Source: Callaeas wilsoni
Lineage: Eukaryota; Chordata; Aves; Passeriformes; Callaeidae
Direction of reading: 5' to 3'
DNA length: 64,000 nt
NCBI GenBank assembly: GCA_013398955.1
Contig: VWPU01001233.1
Location: forward strand, 186,001-250,000
The position numbers were made by a program, and so were the translations under genes. The notes below the pieces were generated by a model, which was given only the letters and a program-made list of their open reading frames with translations, was not told where the DNA came from and did not search any database. Numbering within the stretch: position 1 is the first letter of the stretch; each line of letters begins with the position of its first letter. Shown here in pieces: positions 1 through 9,545 of the stretch.

Positions 1-15
1 TTTGAGTTTTTTAAA

Positions 16-80
16 TTGCTTAGATTTGTTAACAAAGTTTAGTTGCTTAGATTTGTCAACAAATTTGCAAATTTGTTAAC
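16..80. repeat. Short degenerate tandem repeat with an atttgttaac motif
   Basis: A 14-base core (ttgcttagatttgt) occurs at 16 and again at 43, a period of 27 bases. The atttgttaac motif, or its one-base variant with c for t, ends each copy and appears a third time at 71-80. The copies have diverged, so this is an old local duplication rather than a microsatellite. No function can be assigned. Confidence 0.55.
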
Positions 81-220
81 AGCTATTGCAGATTTTGCCC
101 GACTCCACTGCATGTGTGTCACTACAGCATGTCCTGGCTTTAGCTGGCAGATACAAGACAGTCATAGTGCAACCCTGTTGTTGGTCTGTCACCAGCCACT
201 TGTTTTTTCACTATGCTCTT

Positions 221-1326
221 TGTGGTGGATTGACCCTGGCTGGATGCCAGGTATCCACCGCAGCTGCCCTGTCACTCCCCTCCACAGCTGGGCGAGGGAG
301 AGAAAATATAACAAAAGGTTCATGAATTGAGATAAGGACAGGGAGACATCACTCACCAATTCCTGTCACAGGCAGAACAGACTCGACTTGGGGATATTAG
401 CTGAATTTATTACCGATCAGAATCAGAGCAGGAGAATAAGAAGGAAAACAAATCTTAAAAATACCTCCCCCATGCCCTTCTCTCCTACCTGGGCTCTATC
501 TTCTCCCCCAAAGTGGTGCAGAGAGACAGGGAATGGAAGTTACAGTCAGTTCTGTTGTTGCTGCTGCTGTTCAGGGAGTGTGGTCCTTCCCCTGCTCCAG
601 TGTGGGGTTGCTCCCACAGGAGACAGTTCTCCACAAACTTCTCCAGCCTGAGTGCTTCCCATGGGATACAGTTCTTCACAAACTGCCCCAGTGTGGGTCA
701 CTTTTCCATGGGGTGCACTCCTTCAAGAACAGCCTGCTCCAGTGTGAGTCCTCCACAGGGTCACAAGTCCTTCCAGGAAACCTGCTCCAGTGTGGGTTCC
801 TCTCTCCATGGGTCTTCAGGCCCCTGCCAGGAACCTCTTACAGCATAGACCTCCCATGGGTTCACAGCTTCCTCTCAGGCATTCACCTCTCCAGTGTGGG
901 TCTCTCTCATGGGCTGCAGGTAGATCTCTGTGTTCTCATGGACCTCCAGGGGCTGCAGAGGCACAGCTGCTGCACCATGGGCTGCACCAGGGGCTACAGG
1001 GGAAGCTCAGCTCCAGTGCCTGGAGCACCTCCTGCCCCTCCTTCTCCACTGACCTTGGTGTCTGCAGAGTTGTTGTTCTGATATATTCCTCTCACCCTGC
1101 TGTTCTCTGAGCACAACTAAATCTGAACAGTAACTTTTTTTCCTTTTAAGTCTGTTATCACAGAAGCATTTATCACCATGTCTGATTGGCTCAGTCTTGG
1201 CCAGCAGCAGTCCTGGAGCCAGTGGGCATTGGCTGTGTCAGACACGGGGAAAGCTTCCGGCAGCTTCTCACGGAGGCCACTCCTGTAGCCCTCTACTACC
1301 AAAACCTGTCCATGCAAACTCAGTTT
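221..1326 (-). mobile_element. Solo LTR of an avian endogenous retrovirus (ERVL-like, name uncertain)
   Basis: The block starts with TGTGGTGGATTGACCC at 221 and ends near 1322-1326, about 1.1 kb. It matches from memory a high-copy neoavian/passerine LTR. Signals place it on the minus strand: a TATA-like element reads out around 1080-1088, and an AATAAA polyadenylation signal (tttatt on the plus strand at 406-411) lies about 675 bases further downstream on the minus strand. The order is therefore U3 from 1326 to about 1085, a long R, and U5 from about 400 to 221. The R part holds the tandem array listed separately. No retroviral coding sequence flanks either side, so it is a solo LTR from LTR-LTR recombination. 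I found no matching target-site duplication, and the 3' boundary is uncertain by a few bases. Many positions that I recall as CpG in the family are TG or CA here, suggesting an old insertion. The ERV class assignment is from memory. Confidence 0.8.
594..925 (-). repeat. Degenerate ~43-55 bp tandem array inside the LTR
   Basis: A gctccagtgtggg-type core recurs at about 594, 641, 684, 735, 784 and 889, with a decayed unit near 835. It is followed each time by a ccatggg or ccacagg element and a purine/pyrimidine spacer. The spacing is about 43-55 bases. The units are too diverged for a microsatellite and belong to the LTR itself. The array keeps several frames open on the plus strand for over 100 codons, which explains the long but meaningless reading frames here. 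Confidence 0.75.
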
Positions 1327-3360
1327 GAATCCTATTATTTGCTGTGATGCATAATTATGTTTGGTTCTCCTGTCACTATTACAATAATTGTTTCCCACAC
1401 AAGGTTCTACTCCCAAATAACTTTTATTTTTATCTCCAGAAAACTGACAGACCATGATTTAGCCTTGGCTGTCAAAAACATGTGTATATTTCTAGAGAAC
1501 TTGCCATGTTTTCTGAAGTATATTCTGCTTGGTGCCATTCAGAGCTTTTAGAACTTTAGCTTTTTTTTCTATTTTTTAATTTTTTAATTTTTTTTTTTTT
1601 GCTGCTCACACTCTCTCCCAATAGCCAGAGTCCAATTTTGATAGCTGTCCAGTACTGAATGATTCATTTGGCTAGCAGATACAAATCATTAGGTTTCACC
1701 TTAAACTCTCCAAACAACATAAGCAAGCTAGAAGAACAAATCAGTTTCCTGAGCCGCACTGCAAGTCGCTTATCAGTGTCCACCATTACCTGGTTTTATT
1801 CCATCACACAGTAATTGGTTTGCAGCCCTCACAGCAACATCCTATCAGCCATTATTGCCTAAAGCTGTTTTGAGCGTGGTTCTACTTCCTCTCTTTTACT
1901 TAGAGTGAGACATTTCAGAAGCAACTGCAAATTTTCCAGCAGAGCCTCAATCCATCCTATGGCTTTCCTGGGGTCCCCTTCTTAGAAAAGTGTTCGCAGA
2001 AGAGCTTTAGAAAAAAGTACTAAGAGTAATGAATATCTATATCTTGTTTGCTTTAGCAACATATAGGGCAATACTATTTTAAAACTTATGTTTAAAACTA
2101 TGTTACATTAAAAGCTTTTAGTTTAGACTGAGTTTTTCATTTTCTAAGTTGTAATGATGCAGCACGTGTGGGTCTTTCACAGTGGAGACAGAATGACAGT
2201 GCTTCTAGCAGGAAACAAATTGCCTTTTGTTCATAATATGTTTCTAGCTTATCTACTAGAAATGAGAACGAAAAGAACTTTAAGGGCTCAAAAGTCCTTA
2301 GAAGGCACATCAAAACACCTCAAACTTGATTTGCAAAATCAAAAATGTTTAAAGATAATTTTCATTTTAGGGCCAAATTTCTTCAAGTTTTCTGACCAAG
2401 TTGACATTGACATTATCAGTTCCATATATTGTAAGGCTGCCAGGTGAATCCTGGTTTAGAATAAAGAGTTGGGTTGTGTGCTATGGCTAAAAGCACTATT
2501 AAATGCAGAATAAACAGCTAGATAACATAATAATGCAATCTTCTACCTTGTTGTGGAGCAGGCTTTATAGAGAAAGTTCTGAAAATACATTGTATTTTTT
2601 TTCTGGTTTGGAGGAATTTATATGCATTGTCTTTCTCTGTCATCATTTGTGCCCTTCTGAAATTCCACAAATATAAGATGGGAAGCCAAACCTTAAGTGA
2701 GGTGATGACATGAAAATTGTAGTAGGACAAATAAACTGTATAAAGAGCTAAAAATGATTTAAGCAACTTGATCAGGTGATGAGAGAAACATGAATTCTTT
2801 AGAAACTGACAGCTTCATAAGAATAATGTCATGCTGCTTTTTTTCCCCCATTTTCATTATAGTAGTAATTACTGTCTCAGTACCAGTCATTTCATGGGGA
2901 TTAATGACCAGCTAAGGATAATGACCCTCAGCTTTATCTTGAATAATCAACTTGTGCCCATTTATCACTAATCTCCTGAAATTACTCAGCACTCCAATTG
3001 TATTACTTATTTATACAGAAATTTGGTAAACATGCATAGAAAAACCCCAGTAATGTTTCAAAATTATTCTGTTCACATCCATTGTGTCACTCTTTCTCTT
3101 TTCTGCCTTCTGATTTAATATTATACTGCACAAGAGGCAAGCTCCTTGTTTGTGAGGCTATCTATGAATAAGGCATGAATACCAGTTTCAAAATTTCATC
3201 CTGCTTTTTTATATTAAAGTACACATGTAATACCCAAATTCATGCAGAAATCTATTTTTAGTAAATTGCTTGAAGAGACCTAATCCAAGCAGAAACTCCA
3301 TTATAAGAAGAAAAGCAGTGACCAGAGACAGGAGTTGTGTTCAGCTGCGTGCTGGAGCTT
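1327..3360. other. Non-coding stretch between two LTRs
   Basis: AT-rich unique-looking sequence. It contains a T-rich low-complexity tract at 1560-1601. I see no gene, no RNA gene and no recognisable repeat in the rest. Confidence 0.6.
1560..1601. repeat. T-rich low-complexity tract
   Basis: Runs of T broken by single A-rich interruptions (ttttttaattttttaa pattern) ending in a T14-like run. It is not attached to a recognisable LINE or SINE end. Confidence 0.8.
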
Positions 3361-3955
3361 TGTCGTGGTTTCACTCCCATGGGCAGCCTCAATACCACAC
3401 AACCACTCGCTCACTCCCCTGCAGTAGGACAGGTGAGAGACTTGGAAGAATAAAAGTGAAAAAGCTCTTGACTTGAGATAAAGACAATTTAATAGGTAAA
3501 GCAGAATCTGCACCTGCAAGCAATGCAAAAGAAGGAATTCATTATTTTCTTCCCAACAGCAGGCAGGTGCTTAGGCATTTCCAGGAAAGCAGGACTCCAT
3601 CATGTCTCACGATTACTTGGGTAGACAAGTGCCATAACTCTGAATGTTCCCCCTGCCCTTCTGTCTTCTTTCCTCCAGCTTTTATTGCAGAGCATGATGC
3701 CATATGGTGTGGAACATCTCTTTGGTCAGTTGGGGTCAGCTGTCCCGGCTGTGTCCCCTCCCAGCTTCTTGTGCACTCCCAGCCTAAGCACTGGTGGGAT
3801 GGTGAGAGATGCAGAAAAGGCCCTTGGGCTGTGTAAGTGTTGTCAGCAATAACTAAAACACTGGTGTGTTGTCAACACCATTTTCAGCAGAAATCCAAAA
3901 CAAAGCAGCATGCAAATTACTATGAAGAAATTTAACTCTATCCCAGCCAAAAACA
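3361..3955 (-). mobile_element. Solo LTR of a second avian endogenous retrovirus
   Basis: A 595-bp block bounded by TG (3361) and CA (3954-3955). It matches from memory a very common neoavian LTR whose reverse complement begins with a tgctggttttggctggg-type terminus and ends in an aaaccatgaca-type terminus. On the minus strand the order of signals is sensible: a TATA-like aataaaagc near 3679-3690, then an ATTAAA polyadenylation signal (tttaat on plus at 3488-3493), then the U5 end. No internal retroviral sequence flanks it. No direct repeat was found immediately outside the termini, so the target duplication has decayed or my ends are off by a few bases. The family is sometimes filed as ERVL and sometimes as ERVK; I cannot decide from sequence alone. 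Confidence 0.85.
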
Positions 3956-4073
3956 TACAATCTCAGATGACCACTTCTGTTTGTGAGGAATGCTTCAACA
4001 TTTGTTTTGTAGGAAGAAAAATGGTTGTGGTGCACATAAGACTAGAAGGAAACAGGCTTCATAATCAAATGTG

Positions 4074-4101
4074 TATATTGATATGTTGTCATATCAATAT
4101 A
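4074..4101. repeat. Perfect 12-bp inverted repeat (hairpin) with 4-base loop
   Basis: The arm tatattgatatg at 4074-4085 is followed by loop ttgt at 4086-4089 and the exact reverse complement at 4090-4101. The stem is AT-rich. It is too short for a microRNA precursor, and no T-run follows immediately. Confidence 0.85.
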
Positions 4102-4853
4102 ATTTCTTAACTTTCTTCAGTGAAATTTATTCCATTGTTATTGAAATTTTAGAAATAGAGGAGCAACTAATTTTGTAGTTAGAAAGAGCTATTTCATGAA
4201 GAGCATAACTGTCAAGTCTGACTCCAATGATAGCTATACATTTTTAACTACTCAAAGAATATCTCAAGGTATTATCCCCATAAGGATTATATAGCTCAGG
4301 AATGTCAGCAAATTCTGAAATGTGTCTGTTTGAGGAAGCCCTCATTTGTATTTGGTCTATGGTCCATAATTTGAAAATAGAAATACATTAGTGGAGCTTT
4401 TTCTGCCTGCAAATTTTTATCATGTTAATTAAGTGTTCTTCAACATAATGTACCTCTTTAATTCTGTTAGATGGCTAACAGATTCAAATTTCTACTTCAT
4501 TTAGTTAATGTTTTTTTAATGTTCTAGAACGTACCAAACTAGGCAATAGATGACAGTACGCAGCTCCAACACTCTTGGAATCTAAAGTAGATCTTTTGAC
4601 TTGGTGATATCTAGGTGATTTAAGACATTCTGCTCCTTTTTATTCTTGACTGGAACCATTTCCACTAATGTTGCCAGGTATCTGTTAATCGTTTTCTTTT
4701 TCCAAATGGATGTCCATGAAGATTCCTAGTTCTCACACATGCAAAAGATTGTTTTGGCCAGCAAGTCATGCCAGCATTCTGTTGAGTTGTACTTCCCCCC
4801 AAGGAAGTAAAAAAAAGTTTGCCAAAGCTCAGAAGTACTTTTTACTATTATTA

Positions 4854-4885
4854 CTATCATCATCATCATCATCATCATCATCACT
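4854..4885. repeat. (ATC)n trinucleotide microsatellite
   Basis: About ten uninterrupted tca/atc units. In one plus frame it reads as poly-Ser and in a minus frame as poly-Met, which explains two spurious open frames here. Confidence 0.95.
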
Positions 4886-5809
4886 ACTAAACATTCATGG
4901 CTGCAACCCACTTCCATTTACCCCCCTGCAGTTCTGATGGCTGCCAGCTGAGGGTCTGTGTGGCACTGTAAGTTTGCAGTCTGTTTCCACAGACCAGCAT
5001 CCACTTCACCTTTTCAGTCAGCTGTCCTTCCACTAAGAGGCAGTATTGGCCTATCTTTCTTAAGTCACAGCTCCTACAGAAATTAAAGTAACATGAAAAC
5101 CTGGTGTAGCAATTGCTCCTAGCTTTAATTTCATCCAGCTCCTGGGGTCAGACAGTGACTAGTATTTGTCACATTGATGAATACAGAGAGTTCCAATGAC
5201 AAACATTTGGCCATGAGATGGATCAAAAGACACTTGCTGGACCGGGTTCACTGCTGCACATGGCGATTGTCACAGTGCGCCTTTTCACACTTGCTGCAGA
5301 GATAATTTTAACCAAGTTGTTACAGCTGCACAGATATAGGCTGCATTTAGGAGATATGTGTCCAGGCTTCATGGTAATGGTAGAAATCTACAGAAATGAT
5401 GACTTACAAACTAGGAAAAATGTATGCTTTGGATTCTAGGGTATTACAGGTCTTCATGTCAAAATCAAATTGTCAGGTGCAAAAAGCTTATTACTAACTC
5501 TATTTTTAGAGAATTGCAGAAATGTTTTGGTTATTTCATGGGTGAGCAATAAGCTAATAACAAAGAGAATTCGAATTTTTTTCCTGGTATTACAGTGCCA
5601 TAACAAGACATTTTTCTCACTTTGGTTAGTAAGTCAGTCTTTTAATTTTTTTTGTTTTTATTTTAGGCTTCTTTTTCCAGTGAGTCAGAATGATAAGGAC
5701 TGTAGAAGAAACTGTTTATTGCTCTTTAGCAACCAGTTAGCATCAAGACTGCTAGACTTGGCTTGTATTAGTAGTGCTAGGTATAAAAGATGGATAACCT
5801 GGCTGTTAT

Positions 5810-6467
5810 TCATGACATTGTGTGGTGTAGAAGAGAGAAGTGATCAAGGGATCCATCTGGTGCAAGTACCAGAATAATCTGATCATGTGGTAGGGTTGTC
5901 ATTGATGCAAAATCTCTTCCTTCACTACAGCTGAAGATTGTCTTTAGCAATGAGATATGTGGCAAGGTGCATTTCACCTCTTGTTGGAAAAAATGAAAGA
6001 GCATCTGGCCTGAATTTAGGCTGACACGTAGGTACCAAGTCATTGATACAGTTGTATATACAGATGTATACACAAAATTAAGTGGTCTCCTGACTCTAGA
6101 AACACTTGAAGTCCACACTGCCTGTAGAAAAAGTGCACATTTATGAAGCTGTCTGTCAGCATTTGGACTGTGGGAATGACTGTTTTCAACAGCAGGCAGA
6201 TGGCTCTGATCCCTTGCAGAGATCACACGCCCTGAGTTCTCAGACATTCTTCTATGAGCTCTCCAGCTTTGAGTAGAAGCATCTGTCATCACAGACTTGT
6301 TTGGCCAAGATAAGATGGATTTGCTCTTGCAGTTCTGAAGCAGGTCTTTCTACCAGTTTGATGAAAAGATCTGAGAACAACTTCTGTGCATTGGAGATGT
6401 CTGCACGGTGGAAATCGTGCATAGGGCATAGATAAACTCTGTCAAAGAACATCAAATAAGAAGGCAC
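5810..6467 (-). pseudogene. Possible decayed coding sequence, family not recognised
   Basis: On the minus strand, from 6467 down to about 6280, one frame reads as plausible helical protein: it includes FFDRVYLCPMHDFHRAD and then SELQEQIHLILAKQ. Downstream, a different minus frame takes over with leucine-rich, helix-like text, interrupted by at least one stop and one frame change. A third frame stays open for 160 codons (6292-5810) but looks like a shadow. This would fit an old processed pseudogene or a decayed exon of a HEAT- or helical-repeat type protein. I do not recognise the family and no splice sites are clear. The individual frame lengths are not beyond chance, so this rests on the look of the translation only. 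Confidence 0.25.
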
Positions 6468-6583
6468 CTTCCTACTTCAGCTGATTCAGAAAGCTCCATG
6501 TAGTCTAAAATCATTCTTGTGCAAGCATTCTTATACAGCTACTGTGAACTTAACACTTTCAGCTGAAGTAAAGGGGAAGTTTT

Positions 6584-6690
6584 TTGGTATTGCTTTTTTT
6601 TTGTTGTTGGTTTGGGTTTTTTGGTGGGAGGTATGGATTTTTTTGTTGTTGGTTCGGTTTGGTTTGTTTGTTTGGGGTATTTTTAGGCTT
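6584..6690. repeat. T/G-rich low-complexity tract
   Basis: A run of ttgttgttggtttgggtttt-like sequence, almost devoid of A and C on the plus strand. It keeps frames open on both strands and explains the Phe/Gly/Trp-rich and Pro/Asn/Lys-rich translations here. Possibly a decayed homopolymer expansion. Confidence 0.8.
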
Positions 6691-7949
6691 TAATGGTTTG
6701 GTCCAGCTGGTCAGTTTAGCTGATAAGAACGTAATATCCTTCCATGTCATAGCAAGATGGTGTTTAAAGTCATTTTGGGAACTCTTAGACTAAATAAAAG
6801 ACAATCTGAAAGTTTGGGAAGCAATGGAAGATGAAATTGACCTCAGTGTGCAGAAATAAGGGCCATACAAAGATAAATTCTTTTTTACCTGTTTCAAGAG
6901 CTCCTTAATTACTATGGTTAGAGGAGGAATTGCACAGAGTTACATAGGTGGGTGTTTTGATATAGTGGTGCAAGATAGAACAAAAAGCTATTCCAGGATG
7001 TCAGAATAGTGCTAATAGACACAGTGTTCCTCTGAGAATTGTAGCTGTGTCCTTTGTTGTTGAATACTCTCTTTCTACTAGCAGAACCTCCATTTACTGA
7101 TGAGGCAAAGTCAAATTTTCCTGTTTCTGACATGGAACTCCATAAAGATAATTTTTAGGCCTCATCATAGTATCAACTCTAGTTTTGAAAGTTAATTTGA
7201 AAGCTTTTACTAAGAGAAATCACAGGAAAATTATATAAAAAGAAGGAATAACTGTTTATCTTAGTGTGACATTGTATCTGTAAACCCTCTCAATCTCCTG
7301 AGCTTTCCATGTTTACGTGGAGTCCTAAAATTCTAGAAATCTGTGCCATGGAAGGAACTGTAAGATTTTAGCTTTTACAACACTGAATGAAGGAATCGAA
7401 GATAAGAAACTTTGGCCTACCTTGCTTGCCCATATTAAAAACATTCTAATGTTGTTTTCTTTATTAACTTGTCTGTTATAGCAAGGATTAGCCAGGAAAG
7501 TACCTTCTTTTTTTTTTTTTTCTTTTTTTTCCCCTCACAGTTATAAATTTCATCCTTCACTTAACAAATTTGTTCCAGTGTCATAATTTTAAAAAACCCA
7601 CAGTAGTAGGTATATGCTTAACAGTAGCCTTAATAGAGTACTGAAATATCTGAAATATTGTCAGGTCAAGTCTAGACATGAGAACAGAAAGTGAGTCTGT
7701 CTTATCACCTTAAGATAATGCCTGGGCAAAGAACTGATAAGGAAAAACTCATGAGATAGAAGCTAGGAAATGAGCATACATCTAATGCAGAGCCAAGAAC
7801 AACAGGACATGGAATGTGGGAATTCTGAGAAGACGATTGGTATGGGCAGAAGGAAGAACCACCTGTAGCTGGGACTGACCAAGAGAAGAGAGAATGGTTT
7901 GCAGTAAGGGCAGGTGGTAGCAAGGATAGACACAAAAACCAGGAGTCAG
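6691..7949. other. Non-coding stretch
   Basis: AT-rich sequence with a T-rich tract at about 7508-7540 and nothing else I can name. The part just before 7950 could be the start of the CR1 copy that follows but is too diverged to place. Confidence 0.55.
7508..7540. repeat. Poly-T tract
   Basis: Two long T runs separated by single C bases, ending in tcccc. Not joined to a recognisable retroposon end. Confidence 0.85.
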
Positions 7950-8315
7950 GCTCAAAAGCTCAGACAAAGGGGGATCCAGGGAGAAATTATTGCAGCCTTT
8001 CAATACTTGAAAGGGACTTAAAAGAGAAAATTTTTTACCAGGGCCTGTAGCAATCACATAAGAGGCAACAGTTTTAACTTAAAGTGGTAGATTTAGATTG
8101 GACATAAGGAAGAAGTTTTCTGTGGTGACAGTGGTGAGACATTGGAACAGATTGCCCAGAGAAGTTGTGGATGCCCTGTCCCTGGCAGTGTTCGAGGTCA
8201 GGTTGGATGGGGTTTTGAGAACGGGATCTAATGATAGTCTTCCCTGCCCATGGCAGGAACATTGGCCTACATGATTTTTAAAGGCCTTTTCCAGTCACAA
8301 CCATTCTGTGATTTT
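7950..8315 (+). mobile_element. CR1 LINE, 5'-truncated 3' end
   Basis: The run tgcagcctttcaatacttg, then gtagatttagattggacataagg, then attggaacagattgcccagag, and finally cattctgtgattt, are in the order of the avian CR1 3' region (end of the second open reading frame and 3' UTR). CR1 copies are typically 5'-truncated and end in a short repeated ATTCTRTG motif rather than poly-A, as here. This copy is moderately diverged and the 5' edge is uncertain. It carries no reverse-transcriptase core and cannot move on its own. Open frames in it are remnants. Confidence 0.9.
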
Positions 8316-9390
8316 AATTTTTGCACAGATACGGTGCCCCATCAAGGATTATGTTATCCACATAGCAGGCTGAGTGGAAGTTTGCTGTCAGCCTTTATTC
8401 TGTATGATTTTTCTTTCCTTAAATGCATTTGACTTTACAACTTTAATAAGAATCTTTCAGCTTAGGAATTTCTATCTATACTTGCTGAAGTGTGTGTGCA
8501 AAGCTATAAACTATTTTTCATATTTTTCCATTCCTCACTCCTGGAATACTTCCATATCCTTCAGTACTTCAGTAATCAAAATAACATTGCTTCCTGAGAG
8601 ACCACATGTATAGAAGAATGTTTGCAAGGCCTTTATGTATCTGAGTTACACAAATTGTATACAAGTAGTCAGGGAAAATTTCAGAAGAGGTCTTACACTT
8701 GCATTGGAGACTGGTGGAATTTTGAGATAAAACGGAAACAACCAGTTTTACTTTCTCACAGCATTGATTATGAGAAATCTTTACATCGTATTTTCATAGA
8801 ATAATTATAACAATATAATACATCTTGATTATGTGACAAGTTTCACCAATATAAAGCTGACAGATGCAGCTCCATCACTTTCTGTGCTAATTTTCTATGT
8901 AGCAGGCTAAAGAGAAATTAGAAAAGGAGAAAGAAGTGATATTAAAGATTTGCTTTCAACTACTTCTCCATAGTGCTGAAGTCTCTGAACATGTTACATC
9001 AGCGACATAAGTTAAAGCTGTCCCACAAACACATTGTGCTGCATTCAGGCTTCATTGATTATCTGTGGGGGACCTTTGTGTCATGCTGCTCTAATCCTAT
9101 TTGTGCGCTGTGCAGACTAGTCCATAAATTTTGAGTCAGAGGATCATTAGACAAAGTAATTTCCTGTGTGTAGCAAAAATGATAGAATTTCACCCAGAGA
9201 TTTCTGCATCAAACTGTTGTAAACTATGAACTAAAACCATTTTGTTTGATATACTTTTGAGGTTCCTTGGCTTCTACATCATGCTCAAACATCAGCTTTC
9301 TACTGGTAGCACAAAGATTGATCCCATGCCTGATGAGTGTGAATAGTGGGAAATTCTTACGTCCAACTACCTACCAATTTTTTTCCCCCT
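8316..9390. other. Non-coding stretch
   Basis: AT-rich unique-looking sequence. I see no gene or recognisable repeat in it. Confidence 0.55.
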
Positions 9391-9392
9391 AG

Positions 9393-9545
9393 GTATCTCT
9401 ACTATCCAAAGGGAACAAAGAACTATCCAGCAAAAGAAGAGAATGTGTGATTCTAAACAAAGGGTTTGGAGTTGTTCCTAATGAAGTCAACCTGCCTGTA
9501 CTTCAGCAGAGGCTGATTACCAAAGGGTCAAGCTTTGCTCATTGA
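9393..9545 (+). other. Candidate terminal exon with splice-acceptor-like upstream sequence (weak)
   Basis: A good-looking 3' splice site, a pyrimidine tract aatttttttccccctag ending at 9392, precedes a frame open for 50 codons from 9393 to a stop at 9543-9545. A second frame gives a shorter reading of about 20 codons. The following kilobase is AT-rich with ATTAAA/AATAAA motifs (for example AATAAA at 10646-10651), as 3' UTRs often are. I do not recognise the peptide. It could equally be a non-coding RNA exon or a chance acceptor. There is no donor-bearing partner exon that I can connect to it. Confidence 0.15.

Larger units (their letters stand above)
3956..5809. other. Non-coding stretch with one trinucleotide repeat and one hairpin
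   Basis: AT-rich sequence with no supported gene. The notable contents are the perfect inverted repeat at 4074-4101 and the (ATC)n microsatellite at 4854-4885, both listed separately. Confidence 0.6.

Noticed and set aside
533..1081. 182-codon plus-strand gene
   Set aside because: It lies wholly in the LTR tandem array, antisense to the element; the periodic sequence keeps the frame open.
4074..4101. microRNA precursor
   Set aside because: The stem is only 12 bp; a precursor needs about 30 bp of pairing.
5470..5877. 135-codon plus-strand gene
   Set aside because: It does not begin with ATG, is AT-rich with Phe/Leu-rich random-looking translation, and has no context.
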